Source: JAVBSC01 sp031547305
GTDB taxonomy: Bacteria > Desulfobacterota > Desulfovibrionia > Desulfovibrionales > Desulfovibrionaceae
Assembly (NCBI GenBank): GCA_031547305.1
Contig: JAVBSC010000019.1
Span: 78,020-142,019 of the forward strand
Reading direction: 5' to 3'
Length of the DNA: 64,000 bases
The position numbers and the translations under genes are program-made. The notes beneath the pieces were generated by a model. The model ran no database searches and had not been told where the DNA came from. It saw only the letters and a program-made list of their open reading frames with translations. Positions 7,698 through 17,759 of this stretch are shown here, piece by piece; positions within the stretch are counted from its first letter, which is position 1; each line of letters begins with the position of its first letter.

Positions 7698-10600
7698 CTA
7701 AATTTCAAACAGCATTTCCAGATCATCACGCGTCAGGCTCTTCCAGGCCTTCTGGCCGGGAATGATGGATTCCGCCACATCGCGCTTGCGTTCCTGAAGC
7801 TGAAGGATTTTTTCCTCCACCGTGTTCTGGCAGATCAGCTTGTAAGAGAAGACCTGTCTGGTCTGGCCGATGCGGTGCGTGCGGTCCGTGGCCTGGTTTT
7901 CCACGGCCGGGTTCCACCAGGGGTCGTAGTGGATGACGTAGTCCGCGCTGGTCAGGTTTATGCCCGTGCCGCCCGCCTTAAGGGAAATGAGAAAAATGGG
8001 TATTTCCGGCGAGTTGTTGAAGCTGTCCACCTGCTCGAAGCGGTCCTTGCTGGCCCCGTCCAGGTAGGAGAAAGGAATCTCGCTGATTTGCAGCCAGGAG
8101 CGGATGATGTGGAGCATTTGCACAAACTGGGAAAACACCAGTACCTTGTGGCCTTCCTCCACAATATCCGTAACCATGTCCTTGAAGGCGTCAAACTTGC
8201 CGGAGGGCAGGTTGGTGGAAACTCCCGGCATGTTCAGCTTGAGAAGCCGGGGATGGCAGCAGATCTGGCGCAGCTTGAGCAGGGCGTCCAGGATGGACAT
8301 CTGGCTCTTGGCCAGGCCCTTGGAATCCACGTCCGCCAATACCTGTTCCTTGAGCTTTTTGGCCAGCATGGCGTAAAGCTCGGCCTGCTCGTCGGACAGG
8401 CCGCAGTAGTAGACGTTTTCAATTTTGGGCGGCAGGTCTTTGGCCACTTCCGCCTTGGTGCGGCGCAAAATAAACGGTCGGACCCTGGCGCGCAGGAAGT
8501 CCAGAGTGTCGTTGTCGCCGTCCTTGATCGGCTTGACCACTCCACGCTGGAAGGCGTGCTGCGCTCCCAGAAAGCCCGGCATAAGGAACTCGAACAGGGA
8601 CCAGAGTTCGAACAGGTTGTTCTCTATGGGCGTGCCGGACAGGCAGAGCCGGATGCGCGCGTTGATGCGCCTGACCGAGGTGGCGGTGATGGTGTTGGGG
8701 TTTTTGATGTTCTGGGCTTCGTCCAGGATGATGCTGTTGAATTCGTATTGCTGAAGCTCTTCCAGATCCCGGCGCAGCAAGGCGTAAGTTGTCATAACCA
8801 ACTGGGAGTTATTGATTTTCTTGAACATCCCCTCGCGCTTGGTGCCGTAGATGGTCAGGCGGGTCAAATGCGGCACGAATTTGGCGGCTTCCCGTTCCCA
8901 GTTGGGCAGCACGGACGTGGGCACAATGATCAGGTTCGGCTTGTTGTGTCCTTTTTCCACCATGTACTGGATAAAGGACAGGGTCTGCACGGTTTTGCCC
9001 AGGCCCATCTCGTCGGCCAGTATGCCGCCGAACCCGTATTCGTTCAGGAAATTCAGGTAGGCCAGGCCCTGCTTCTGGTATTCGCGCAGGGTGGCGTTGA
9101 GTTTCTGAGGTGGTTCGATCAGCTTTATTTCTTTGAAATTATGGATTTTTTCCCGCAGGGTGTTCCAGAAGGAATCCGTCTGCGCGTCCGGCAGGTCGCC
9201 CAGCAGGCTGTCCAGAACCGGGGCTTCGAATTGCTGAAAGACCTTTTTGGGCGGTTTTTCCGGATCCAGGCCCAGGGCCTGCAGCTTGTGCCCCAGACGG
9301 GCCAGCCAGGATTCCGGCAGGCTGGTGTAGGAGCCGTCCTTAAGCTGGGCGTAGCGCTTTCCCTGAATCCAGGCCTGCCAGATGGCTTCCAGGGGGATTT
9401 TCTGGCCGTCGTATTCCACGGTAATATCCAGCTCAAACCACTTTTCTTTTTCGTTGCTTTCAACTGTGGCGGTGATTACCGGCTTGGACAGACGCACTTT
9501 ATAGCGGGACAGCGTTTTTTCGCCATATACGCGGTATTGTTCCACCAGCTTAGGGTAGGCGTCCAGCAGGAAGTTGATGGCTTCTTCCGGCTCCAGAAAC
9601 CACATTCTGGGGCTGCGGGGCTGGAACTTCATCTCCATGAGCAGGTTGGTCAGGCTCATTTCCTGATCCTGGCGCCGGTTTATCAGGTAGGTTTTGCCTT
9701 CGTAGGAATAGCTGCCGGTCTGGAAGTCCGGGTTGGGCCCGGGCAGGGCGAAGTCGCCGTGGATGGTCTCGTAGACGTTCTGGATTTGCAGGGTCAGCAG
9801 GCTCCCTTCCTCGTCCAGGAAGAGCTTGGGGTTATAGATGGCCGGAACGAAAATAGGCTCCATGCACTTGAGGAATTCCGCCTGGCCGTGCAGTTCGGAG
9901 GAGGGCAGGCGGGTCCAGACCCGGTCCAGAAATTCCGAAAGGTTTTCCTGGGGAATGAGCGGCGGGGTTTGCGCCAGCTCCTGAATCAGGCCGGCGTCCA
10001 AAGAAGTGTGGACCGGGTAAAAGCCCTGCTGCCAGCAGACCCAGAGCGGCATCTGGCCGTGAAATGTGGTTTCCGTGCCGGAAATGGGCGTGGGGGGGCG
10101 GCCTTCGCGGTGCAGCAGCACGGAAAAGCTCAGGCCTTCGGCCGGATCGAAGTTGGGTTTAAGCCGCAGGTGCAGGGTTCTGGTGTCAATGCGGCAAGGG
10201 GAGTCGGTATCTTTCCAGAGAATGTAGTATTCGCGGCGGATGGCCCATAAAAACCAGGTCAGAAGCCCGTCCGGAATATCCACCCGGTGCCCCAGGTAGT
10301 CCAGGTGCCGGCCGATCAGGGCGGCCACCTGCGGCAACTGCGACGAAAGATCGCACCAGGCGGGGTTCTGGATGATCTGCTCCAGAGTCACTTCGGAGTG
10401 CACGGAAGAAAGGCCGGTCTTGTTCTGGCGGCCGCGGAAAAAAGCCACCTGCAGACGGCCCGGTTCCGGATGGAAGCGAAATATAAAATAATGCTTGCCC
10501 GCTTCCGGCTCGATTTCCGAGGCGAAAAAATTACGGAAGCTCTGCCGCCAGTCGGACTTGGGCAGGGTTTGAATTTCCTGGCCGGAGTGGCTGGCTTCCA

Positions 10601-10910
10601 GCGAGCCGAGCATTTTCAGAGCAATGGTGGCCACGTGGCGGCAGGGACCGGAAAACGAATCCGACCCGCAATTGCAAAAGTGGCTGAACGTCCCTTCGGT
10701 CAGCATTATGGAAAGCTGCGGGCTGTACGTCTGAAATTCGTCGCCCTGGATGCTGCCGTTCACTTCCCATATGCCGGGATCGGCCTTCAGACCAAGTTTC
10801 TGCACCCCGCCGGATGCCAGAAGCTCCCGGGCATCTTCCAGAATGTATTCCGGAATCTGCTCGGTGGTGAATTCCCTCAGAAGGTTTTTTACACGATCCT
10901 CTTCCGCCAT
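7698..10910 (-). CDS. SWIM zinc-finger SNF2-family helicase
   Basis: A 1070-residue Swi2/Snf2 ATPase. The SWIM zinc motif comes first (about residues 80-100, CNC...CRH). A long middle region follows, matching the bacterial SNF2-associated domain. The two RecA-like lobes occupy about 600-1060: Walker A in LADEMGLGKTVQTLSFI, the DEAQ box in IILDEAQNIKNP, SGTPIENNLFELWSLFEF, and the second-lobe motifs LKAGGTGINLTSADYVIHYD and TDRTHRIGQTRQVFSYKLI. Such proteins translocate on double-stranded DNA and remodel nucleoprotein. The bacterial SWIM-SNF2 class has no well-defined role. AAAGGCAG precedes the ATG. It is transcribed alone, with a terminator behind it and a divergent promoter region ahead. 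Confidence 0.92.
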   Translation of the reverse strand: MAEEDRVKNLLREFTTEQIPEYILEDARELLASGGVQKLGLKADPGIWEVNGSIQGDEFQTYSPQLSIMLTEGTFSHFCNCGSDSFSGPCRHVATIALKMLGSLEASHSGQEIQTLPKSDWRQSFRNFFASEIEPEAGKHYFIFRFHPEPGRLQVAFFRGRQNKTGLSSVHSEVTLEQIIQNPAWCDLSSQLPQVAALIGRHLDYLGHRVDIPDGLLTWFLWAIRREYYILWKDTDSPCRIDTRTLHLRLKPNFDPAEGLSFSVLLHREGRPPTPISGTETTFHGQMPLWVCWQQGFYPVHTSLDAGLIQELAQTPPLIPQENLSEFLDRVWTRLPSSELHGQAEFLKCMEPIFVPAIYNPKLFLDEEGSLLTLQIQNVYETIHGDFALPGPNPDFQTGSYSYEGKTYLINRRQDQEMSLTNLLMEMKFQPRSPRMWFLEPEEAINFLLDAYPKLVEQYRVYGEKTLSRYKVRLSKPVITATVESNEKEKWFELDITVEYDGQKIPLEAIWQAWIQGKRYAQLKDGSYTSLPESWLARLGHKLQALGLDPEKPPKKVFQQFEAPVLDSLLGDLPDAQTDSFWNTLREKIHNFKEIKLIEPPQKLNATLREYQKQGLAYLNFLNEYGFGGILADEMGLGKTVQTLSFIQYMVEKGHNKPNLIIVPTSVLPNWEREAAKFVPHLTRLTIYGTKREGMFKKINNSQLVMTTYALLRRDLEELQQYEFNSIILDEAQNIKNPNTITATSVRRINARIRLCLSGTPIENNLFELWSLFEFLMPGFLGAQHAFQRGVVKPIKDGDNDTLDFLRARVRPFILRRTKAEVAKDLPPKIENVYYCGLSDEQAELYAMLAKKLKEQVLADVDSKGLAKSQMSILDALLKLRQICCHPRLLKLNMPGVSTNLPSGKFDAFKDMVTDIVEEGHKVLVFSQFVQMLHIIRSWLQISEIPFSYLDGASKDRFEQVDSFNNSPEIPIFLISLKAGGTGINLTSADYVIHYDPWWNPAVENQATDRTHRIGQTRQVFSYKLICQNTVEEKILQLQERKRDVAESIIPGQKAWKSLTRDDLEMLFEI

Positions 10911-11127
10911 GACTGCCTTTGAAAAAAATATATTTCAGATGGTTATATAATTTTTTTGAATTTAACAAAAAAACCTATTATTCCGCGATAATTGTTGTAA
11001 GCGTCCCCGGTCTCTGGCATAATTTTTTCGCATGGTTTTTAGCGCCGGGGCGGACTTTTTACGGCCGCGTCCTGAATTTTTTCTGTATATATTAATTTGT
11101 GTCTATTGCAAGTCAAAGTGGTACTAA

Positions 11128-12798
11128 ATGAACAAGTTAATTTGCAATTGCGGCAAGATTGCCAGAAAGCCGCGCTGGCGCGCAATCCTGGTGATTTTTC
11201 TACTCTTGTCCGGACCATTTTTTTTCCGGGGCGCCCCCGCTTCCGGCCAGCCTGGCGTTCCGGAATACGGCGACCGTATCGCTATAGGCATGTTGGGCGA
11301 GCCCGGCAATCTTTTGCCGTTCATTTCCAGTGACGCCGGATCGCATGAAATAGCCTCCTGGCTGTATGTGAGCCTTCTGAAGTACGATAAAGACATCAAT
11401 ATAGTGCCTTATGCGGCGGAATCCTACGAAATCCTGGACGGCGGCCTGCGCCTGCGCTTTACCCTGAAAAAGGGCATCCGCTGGTACGACGGCCGGGAGC
11501 TGACCGTGGACGACGTTGAGTTCACCTATAAAGTAATGACGGATCCCGCCACGCCAACGCCCTACGGCAGCGACTTCAAGCAGATCAAGGAATTCCGCAA
11601 GCTGGATAAATACAGCTTTGAGGTGACTTACGAAAAACCGTTCGCCAGAGCCCTGATCAGCTGGATGACCGACATAATGCCCAAACACGCCCTGGAGGGG
11701 CAGGATTTGCGATCCGGCCCGCAGACGCGCAATCCCATGGGCTGCGGGCCTTTCCGTCTGACCGGCTGGAAGCCCGGCGCGCTGCTGACCCTGAAGGCCA
11801 ATCCGGATTATTTTGAGGGCCGGCCATACCTTGACGGAATAATGTACTCCATTATCCCGGATAATTCCACTATGTTTTTGGAACTGAAAGCCGGCAACCT
11901 GGACATGATGAGCCTGAGCCCGCAGCAATATTTATATCAAAGCAAGGGGCGGGATTTTAAGGATAAATTTGAAGTATACCCCACGCTGAGCTTTGCTTAT
12001 ACTTTTTTAGGATATAATCTGAAAAGCGCGTTGTTTTCCGATGTCCGGGTGCGCCGGGCTTTTGCCCTGGCCATTGACAAGAACGATGTGGTCAAGGGGG
12101 CCATTCTGGGGCAGGGCGTGCCCACCATAGGCCCGTATAAGCCGGGCACCTGGGCATACAACAACCAAATAAAAGACTACCCGCACGATCCGGCGGCGGC
12201 GCGCGCGCTTCTGGCCGAATGCGGCTGGACAAGAGCCGGAAAGGATGGGATTCTAATCAACGACAAAGGCGCGCGTTTTTCCTTCACCATTCTGACCAAC
12301 CAGGGAAACGAGCAAAGGATCAAGGCTGCTACGGTCATCCAGAGCGATCTGCGGGAAATAGGCGTGGAAGCCAATATCCGCACTGTGGAGTGGGCGGTTT
12401 TCATCAAGGAGTTTGTGGACAAGGGCTTTTTTGACGCGGTTATTCTGGGCTGGTCCATCACCCAGGATCCGGATCCCTATGACGTATGGCATTCGGAGCG
12501 CGCAGGCGTGCCGGGCGGACTTAACTTCATAAACTATAAAAACGCGGAAGTGGACAGGCTGATCGACGAGGCCAGGAGCACCCTGGATCAGGACAAGCGC
12601 AAAGTCCTGTATGATCGTTTCCAGGAAATCCTGCACGATGAGCAGCCGTACTGTTTTCTTTACGTGCCTTACAGCCTGCCGGCCGTGCAGCGCCGCTTCA
12701 GGGGCATAGAGCCTGCCCCGGCCGGAATAACCTATAACTTCATCCGCTGGTGGGTTCCCAAGACCGAGCAGCTTTACAGGGCGCAGTTGCAACCATGA
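11128..12798 (+). CDS. ABC transporter solute-binding protein, family 5 (peptide type)
   Basis: A 556-residue periplasmic binding protein of the DppA/OppA/NikA type. A long signal peptide (about 1-41, core AILVIFLLLSGPFFF, cleavage near APASGQ) lacks a lipobox cysteine. Family signatures include ESYEILDGGLRLRFTLKKGI(RWYDG), DVEFTYKVM, and FSDVRVRRAFALAIDKNDVV. The ligand may be a di- or oligopeptide or another small solute. No permease or ATPase genes are adjacent; the next gene is rel, whose ATG overlaps the stop by four bases (ATGA). The protein therefore either serves a transporter encoded elsewhere or is an orphan sensor. Confidence 0.88.
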   Translation: MNKLICNCGKIARKPRWRAILVIFLLLSGPFFFRGAPASGQPGVPEYGDRIAIGMLGEPGNLLPFISSDAGSHEIASWLYVSLLKYDKDINIVPYAAESYEILDGGLRLRFTLKKGIRWYDGRELTVDDVEFTYKVMTDPATPTPYGSDFKQIKEFRKLDKYSFEVTYEKPFARALISWMTDIMPKHALEGQDLRSGPQTRNPMGCGPFRLTGWKPGALLTLKANPDYFEGRPYLDGIMYSIIPDNSTMFLELKAGNLDMMSLSPQQYLYQSKGRDFKDKFEVYPTLSFAYTFLGYNLKSALFSDVRVRRAFALAIDKNDVVKGAILGQGVPTIGPYKPGTWAYNNQIKDYPHDPAAARALLAECGWTRAGKDGILINDKGARFSFTILTNQGNEQRIKAATVIQSDLREIGVEANIRTVEWAVFIKEFVDKGFFDAVILGWSITQDPDPYDVWHSERAGVPGGLNFINYKNAEVDRLIDEARSTLDQDKRKVLYDRFQEILHDEQPYCFLYVPYSLPAVQRRFRGIEPAPAGITYNFIRWWVPKTEQLYRAQLQP

Positions 12799-14978
12799 TC
12801 CGCATCCAGGAAATTCTTGATAAAGTGGCCGCTTACCGGCCGGATGCGGATTTTGAGCTGATCCGCAAAGCCTATATTTTTGCCGCGGCCAACCACGCGG
12901 GGCAGACCAGGCTTTCCGGTGAGCCGTATCTTTCCCACCCTCTGGCCGTGGCCGACACCCTGGCGGATATGCGCCTGGACGACTATACCATTATAGCCGG
13001 TCTGCTGCACGACACCGTGGAGGACACCAAGGTTGGCATAGAGGACATTGACGAAAATTTTGGGGAAGAAGTCGCGGACATTGTGGATGGCGTGACCAAG
13101 ATCAGCCTGATGAGTTTTGACAGCAAAGAAGAGCAGCAGGCGGAAAACATCCGCAAGATGATCCTGGCCATGAGCGAGGATATCCGCGTGCTCATAGTCA
13201 AACTGGCCGACCGCCTGCACAACATGAACACTCTGGAATTCCAGAAGCCGGAAAAACAGCGGCGCATCGCCCAGGAGACCATGGACATTTACTGTCCCCT
13301 GGCCAACCGCCTGGGCCTGCACCGGGTCAAGCTGGCCCTGGAGGATATGAGTTTCCGCTACATCAAGCCGGATGCCCACAGCCAGATAGCCTCCTGGCTG
13401 GACGCGCATCACAACGCCGATGTTGAATATATTGAAAAGGTCATCCAGATTATCCGGGATCTCTTGTCCGCCAATGAAGTCAAGGGCACGGTCAAGGGCC
13501 GGATCAAAAACAGCTACAGCATCCACCGCAAGATGACCTCGCAGAATCTCAGCCTGGACGATATGCACGACATCATCGCCTTCAGGGTGATTGTGCCGGA
13601 AAACAAGGACTGCTACGCGGTTCTGGGCCTGGTGCACGCCACCTGGAAGCCTGTTCCCGGCCGCTTCAAAGACTATATTTCCATGCCCAAGGCCAATATG
13701 TACCAGAGCCTGCACACCACGGTGGTTGGTCCGCGCGGCGAACGGATGGAAATCCAGATCCGCACCGAGGAAATGGACCGGCTGGCCGAACACGGCCTGG
13801 CCTCGCACTGGCTGTACAAGGAAGGCAACCGCATAAAAGCCAAGGACATCCGGCAGTTCACCTGGCTGCGGGAAATGCTGGACTGGCAGAAAGTGGAGAG
13901 CGATTCCCGCGAGTTTTTGCGCTCTTTGCGTTTTGACCTGTTCAAGGATGAAATCTACGTGTTCACTCCGGCCGGGGACGTCAAGGAACTGCCGGAAAAC
14001 GCCACTCCCGTGGATTTTGCCTACCAGGTGCACACCAAGGTGGGGGATCACTGCTCCGGCGCCAAGGTCAACGGCAAGCTGGTGCCCCTGATAACCCAGC
14101 TTAAAAGCGGCGACGTGATCCAGATCATCACGGATCAGAACCGCCACCCCAGCCGGGACTGGCTTAAATCCGTCAAAACCGCCAAAGCCCGCACCCGGAT
14201 CCAGCACTTTGTCCGGACCGAGGAGCGGACAAGCAGCATTGCCCTGGGCCGGGAAATGCTGGAAAAACAGGGCCGCCGATTTGGCGTGAACGTCCAGAAG
14301 GCCATCAAGGACGGCGAGATGGCCAAAGTCGCCGAGGAGCTTAAACTTCGCGGCGTGGACGAGCTGCTTTCCGCCATCGGTTACACCAGGGTTACCCCCC
14401 GCCGCGTGTTGCGCATGCTCCAGCCCAAGCAGCCGGAACTTCAGGCGGCCGCCGCGGCGGCGCCGCAGGAGGAAGCCGCCCCGCAGCGGGAGCGCGCCGC
14501 GGAAAACCGCAAGGCTGAGGGAGTGAGCATTTCCGGGGTCAGCGACATGCTGATCCGTTTCGCCAAATGCTGCAACCCGGTGCCCGGCGACGTGATCATC
14601 GGCTACATAAGCCGTGGCCGGGGCGTGACCGTGCACACGGCTGACTGCCCCACGATCATGACCGTGGAGCCGGAACGGCTTCTGGCCGTCAACTGGGCCG
14701 GCATGGAAAGCGGCGACACCCCCTTCCCGGCCCGCATCCATGTGATCTGCCGCAACGAAAAGGGCGCCCTGGGCAAGATCGCCCTGGCCCTGGGCGAATC
14801 CGGGGTGAATATCGATTCCGGGACCATGCGCTCCAGCCTGGACGGCCGCTCGGAAATCGACCTGGTGGTGGAAGTGCGCAATACCGTCCAGCTTTACCAG
14901 GTCATGGATAAAATCCAGAAGCTGGACCTGGTGCTGGAAGTTTCCCGCTCCGCGGCCACGGATGCGAAGGCTGTTTAA
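12795..14978 (+). CDS. rel: Bifunctional (p)ppGpp synthetase/hydrolase
   Basis: A Rel/SpoT enzyme of 727 residues that makes and degrades the stringent-response alarmone in the cytoplasm. The N-terminal HD hydrolase domain is intact (SHPLAVADTLA, LLHDTVEDT near residue 70, KLADRLHNMNTL). The synthetase domain has GRFKDYISMPKANMYQSLHT, where RFKD is the motif of bifunctional enzymes rather than the EXDD of RelA-only synthetases. A TGS domain (DLFKDEIYVFTPAGDVKELP) and a C-terminal ACT domain follow. An open frame reaches back to 12750, but ATG 12795 in ATGA overlap with the upstream stop gives the conserved N-terminus MIRIQEILDKV. The C-terminal half contains an Ala/Glu-rich linker near 550-575. 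Confidence 0.95.
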   Translation: MIRIQEILDKVAAYRPDADFELIRKAYIFAAANHAGQTRLSGEPYLSHPLAVADTLADMRLDDYTIIAGLLHDTVEDTKVGIEDIDENFGEEVADIVDGVTKISLMSFDSKEEQQAENIRKMILAMSEDIRVLIVKLADRLHNMNTLEFQKPEKQRRIAQETMDIYCPLANRLGLHRVKLALEDMSFRYIKPDAHSQIASWLDAHHNADVEYIEKVIQIIRDLLSANEVKGTVKGRIKNSYSIHRKMTSQNLSLDDMHDIIAFRVIVPENKDCYAVLGLVHATWKPVPGRFKDYISMPKANMYQSLHTTVVGPRGERMEIQIRTEEMDRLAEHGLASHWLYKEGNRIKAKDIRQFTWLREMLDWQKVESDSREFLRSLRFDLFKDEIYVFTPAGDVKELPENATPVDFAYQVHTKVGDHCSGAKVNGKLVPLITQLKSGDVIQIITDQNRHPSRDWLKSVKTAKARTRIQHFVRTEERTSSIALGREMLEKQGRRFGVNVQKAIKDGEMAKVAEELKLRGVDELLSAIGYTRVTPRRVLRMLQPKQPELQAAAAAAPQEEAAPQRERAAENRKAEGVSISGVSDMLIRFAKCCNPVPGDVIIGYISRGRGVTVHTADCPTIMTVEPERLLAVNWAGMESGDTPFPARIHVICRNEKGALGKIALALGESGVNIDSGTMRSSLDGRSEIDLVVEVRNTVQLYQVMDKIQKLDLVLEVSRSAATDAKAV

Positions 14979-14990
14979 AAGGATTTTTTC

Positions 14991-15983
14991 ATGCGAATCG
15001 CGATCATCGGCGGCGGAAGCTGGGGCACGGCCCTGGGAGCGCTTCTGGCCGGCAAGGGATACCAGGCCGGCCTGCTGGTCCGGGATGCGGAACTGGCGGA
15101 GCAAATCAATTGCCGCAAGGAGAATGACCGTTATCTGCCGGGCTTGCGGTTGCCGGACGGGCTTGAGGCCGCCGTGAAGCCGGAAGCCGTGCTGTCCGGG
15201 GCGGATATATGCCTGATTGCCACGCCCTGCCAGCACATACGGACGACCCTGAGCGAACTGGCCGGTTTTTTGCCGCCCGCCATCCCGGTGATCTGTTCTT
15301 CCAAAGGCGTGGAGATTTCCACCTTGCGGACCATGTCCGGGGTGCTGGGGGAGATTATTCCGGACTTGGGCGGGCGCTACGCCATTTTGTCCGGCCCCTC
15401 CTTTGCCGCGGAAGTGGCGCGCGGCCTGCCCAGCGCAGTGGTTTTGGGCTGCGCGGACAAAAAACTTGGGGAGAGACTGCGGAATGTGTTTTCCACACCG
15501 CTGTTCCGGGTTTATTCCAGCCAGGACGTGCCTGGCGTGGAACTGGGCGGGGCGCTCAAGAACATCATGGCCATAGCGGCCGGCCTGAGCGACGGCCTGG
15601 GCCTGGGGCACAACGCCAGGTCCGCGCTGATCACCAGAGGGCTCGCGGAAATGAGCCGCCTTGGCGCGGCCCTGGGCGCGCGAAAAAGAACGTTTATGGG
15701 GTTGTCCGGCCTGGGCGACCTGGTGCTTACCTGCACCGGGGATTTGTCCCGCAACCGCCAGGTGGGCCTGCGCCTGGCCAGGGGCGAAACCCTGGCCCAG
15801 ATCACCGGACCAATGCGCCAGGTGGCCGAAGGCGTTAAAACCGTGCAAGCCGCTTATACTCTTGGGCAAAAGCTGGGAATCGACCTGCCGATCACCAGTA
15901 CGGTCCATTCGGTTCTCCACGATGGCGCGACTCCGGCCGAGGCCGTGCGCGTTCTTATGACCAGGGAATTGAAGGAAGAGTAA
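14991..15983 (+). CDS. gpsA: Glycerol-3-phosphate dehydrogenase [NAD(P)+]
   Basis: This enzyme reduces dihydroxyacetone phosphate to sn-glycerol 3-phosphate, the backbone of phospholipids. It has 330 residues, normal for the family. The Rossmann motif is IGGGSWGTALGALLA at the N-terminus. Further family blocks are SSKGVEISTLRTM, ILSGPSFAAEVARGLPSAVV, ELGGALKNIMAIAAGLSDGL with the catalytic Lys, and TFMGLSGLGDLVLTCTG. AAAGGA precedes the ATG, and it starts 12 bases after rel, so the two may be co-transcribed. Confidence 0.96.
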   Translation: MRIAIIGGGSWGTALGALLAGKGYQAGLLVRDAELAEQINCRKENDRYLPGLRLPDGLEAAVKPEAVLSGADICLIATPCQHIRTTLSELAGFLPPAIPVICSSKGVEISTLRTMSGVLGEIIPDLGGRYAILSGPSFAAEVARGLPSAVVLGCADKKLGERLRNVFSTPLFRVYSSQDVPGVELGGALKNIMAIAAGLSDGLGLGHNARSALITRGLAEMSRLGAALGARKRTFMGLSGLGDLVLTCTGDLSRNRQVGLRLARGETLAQITGPMRQVAEGVKTVQAAYTLGQKLGIDLPITSTVHSVLHDGATPAEAVRVLMTRELKEE

Positions 15984-16096
15984 ATCAGATACGCGCGCGC
16001 CAGCGCATGAAGAACACGCAGAAGAGCGCGCCCCCGGCGGAGTACACAACCCATGATTTTTAAAATAACACAAAAAATCACTCAACGGCTATAATT

Positions 16097-17236
16097 TCAG
16101 CGCCTTACCGTCTGGCCTTCAATGTGTTCCAGAAGCATCCTCAGAAGCGTCGGCGCGGCGGCCCTCAAATCCGGTTTGCCAGACGGCTGCCGCGCGGCCG
16201 CGTGCCAGAGGCGTTCCGGCTTCAGGTTTTTGTTGTTGCGCAGGGGGATCAGATCATAGCCTTCAAGCTCCACCAGGTAAAAGTAGCCGGGCATTCCATC
16301 CCGGCCGCCGTAGCCCGGCAACGGCAAAGGCGACGGCCCGCCGAACTGCTCCGCGCTGGGCGTCTGGCCTGGCGGAGCGGCGTAGCGCTCGTCTTTTTTC
16401 AGATAGTTGCGGGCCTTGAAGTCATTGTCCCGGCCCCAGGGATCCCGGTCGTTGGGGCTGGTGCCGCCGTAGCCCCGTTCCCAGCCGCCCGGCGTGTCGT
16501 AATAGGGCCGGTTGGCGGCGGCCGGAATAGCCGTAAAGCCCAAAGACGCCTCATTGACTGCTTCCCTCCCGGCCTCACTGTAGCCGCCGCTGCCCACAAG
16601 CAGGGCGATGCGCAGAACAATGGCGTAATCCGCCTGTCTGGGGTCAATGTCCGCCAGTTCAGCCGGCAGATAGCGCGGCGGAGCGCTGTTCGCCCCGCGC
16701 AGCACAGGCAGCCCCTTGATTTGCGAGTAAGCGTGCAGCATGGCCTGGGCGTCCGGGGGCGCGATTTGTCTGATGCTGTCCGGTATGGGATCATCCGGAT
16801 TGCCATAGCCGCGCAGCTTCAATTGCGGCAACTTGCCTTCCTTGGCCAGTTCGGCGGCGCGTTCCTGGACAGCCTGCTCGCTTTGCGCCGGAGCGGCCTT
16901 TTTTTTAGGCGTTTTGGCCGGTTGTTCCTGTAAATTCAGATCCGGCATGGGGGTTTCCGGAGGGGGCAAGGTTTTTGAGGGCGCGGTCTTGATAACCGTG
17001 TAGCCCTTATCCTGCAAATTGGCGCGCATCTGGTAAAAAAGCGGGGCCAGGGCAGGGGAGTCCTCGCTCATCCAGGCCAGGCCGGAACGCAAAACCACAG
17101 CGCCTTTGGGCACGGCTCCTCTGGATTCCAGTTCCACCGCGCCTTTTTTTTCCTCATCCGGGTCCGCTTTAGCCGCAAAAGCGGAACCCGCGCCTGAAAT
17201 CACCGCGCATAAAAAGTACAGAAGGACTTTTTTCAT
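16097..17236 (-). CDS. Predicted periplasmic protein, unknown function
   Basis: A 379-residue protein with a clear signal peptide (MKKVLLYFLCAVISGAGSAFA) and a mature part rich in Pro, Gly and charged residues. Two low-complexity stretches are notable: a Pro/Lys/Ala linker near 95-125 and a Gly/Pro/Tyr/Asp-rich stretch around 245-310. The segment QADYAIVLRIALLVG lies in the central part. I recognise no named domain. It begins 24 bases after yjbQ with a strong purine-rich binding site (GGAGGGAGTGGGG) ahead of the ATG. Likely an envelope protein restricted to this lineage. Confidence 0.7.
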   Translation of the reverse strand: MKKVLLYFLCAVISGAGSAFAAKADPDEEKKGAVELESRGAVPKGAVVLRSGLAWMSEDSPALAPLFYQMRANLQDKGYTVIKTAPSKTLPPPETPMPDLNLQEQPAKTPKKKAAPAQSEQAVQERAAELAKEGKLPQLKLRGYGNPDDPIPDSIRQIAPPDAQAMLHAYSQIKGLPVLRGANSAPPRYLPAELADIDPRQADYAIVLRIALLVGSGGYSEAGREAVNEASLGFTAIPAAANRPYYDTPGGWERGYGGTSPNDRDPWGRDNDFKARNYLKKDERYAAPPGQTPSAEQFGGPSPLPLPGYGGRDGMPGYFYLVELEGYDLIPLRNNKNLKPERLWHAAARQPSGKPDLRAAAPTLLRMLLEHIEGQTVRR

Positions 17237-17260
17237 CTTACCCCACTCCCTCCACGGCGC

Positions 17261-17656
17261 TCAGGCTTGCATAAATTGCAGCCACAGCGCGCGGTTGCGC
17301 GGCCCGTCGCCTTCGTAAAGGTAAACGCTCTGCCAGGTGCCCAGGCGCAATCCGCCGCCTTCCACAATGAGCAGAAGCTGCTGGCTGAGCAGGCTGCTTT
17401 TGATGTGCGCGTCGCTGTTGCCTTCCAGGTGCTTGTAGTCTCCTTTGCGCGGGATGCTGGCGGCAAGGTATTTGATGATGTCGCGCTGCACGTCCGGGTC
17501 AGCGTTTTCGTTGATGGTCAGGGCGGCGGTGGTGTGCGGGCAGAAAAGCAGCAGGGAGCCGCCATGCCAGCCGTTCTGAGCCACAACGTCCTGCACCTGC
17601 TCGGTTATGTCGATGAGAGTTTCGCGCTTATGGCTGGAGATTTCTATAAATTCCAT
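17261..17656 (-). CDS. yjbQ: YjbQ/UPF0047 family protein
   Basis: A 131-residue member of the UPF0047/YjbQ family, small beta-barrel trimeric proteins annotated as secondary thiamine-phosphate synthases because some complement thiE mutants weakly. Family signatures: LLFCPHTTAALTINENADPD, GNSDAHIKSSLLSQQLLLIV and LGTWQSVYLYEGDGPR, which include the conserved His and Glu residues. The physiological reaction is not settled. It is the first gene of a two-gene minus-strand unit and faces selB across a 103-base divergent gap. Confidence 0.9.
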   Translation of the reverse strand: MEFIEISSHKRETLIDITEQVQDVVAQNGWHGGSLLLFCPHTTAALTINENADPDVQRDIIKYLAASIPRKGDYKHLEGNSDAHIKSSLLSQQLLLIVEGGGLRLGTWQSVYLYEGDGPRNRALWLQFMQA

Positions 17657-17759
17657 TGGAATGCCCCGGAGTTAGGGTTTTGCGTCTTGAGAAGCGGTCT
17701 GTTTTAACGTAATACCCCAGTTGATAATACAAATTCACCATTGGCGGCAAGGAGATTAT

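Noticed and set aside
7875..10250. 791-codon plus-strand frame opposite the SNF2 helicase
   Set aside because: Helicase motifs are intact on the minus strand; the antisense frame has no recognisable domain.
15985..16047. Possible 20-codon membrane microprotein on the minus strand (GTG start at 16047)
   Set aside because: The sequence is hydrophobic and coding-like, but there is no ribosome binding site and the start is a GTG within a very short frame; evidence too thin.
12774..16085. 1103-codon minus-strand frame opposite rel and gpsA
   Set aside because: Both plus-strand genes are unmistakable families; the long reverse frame is an artefact of GC-biased codon positions.
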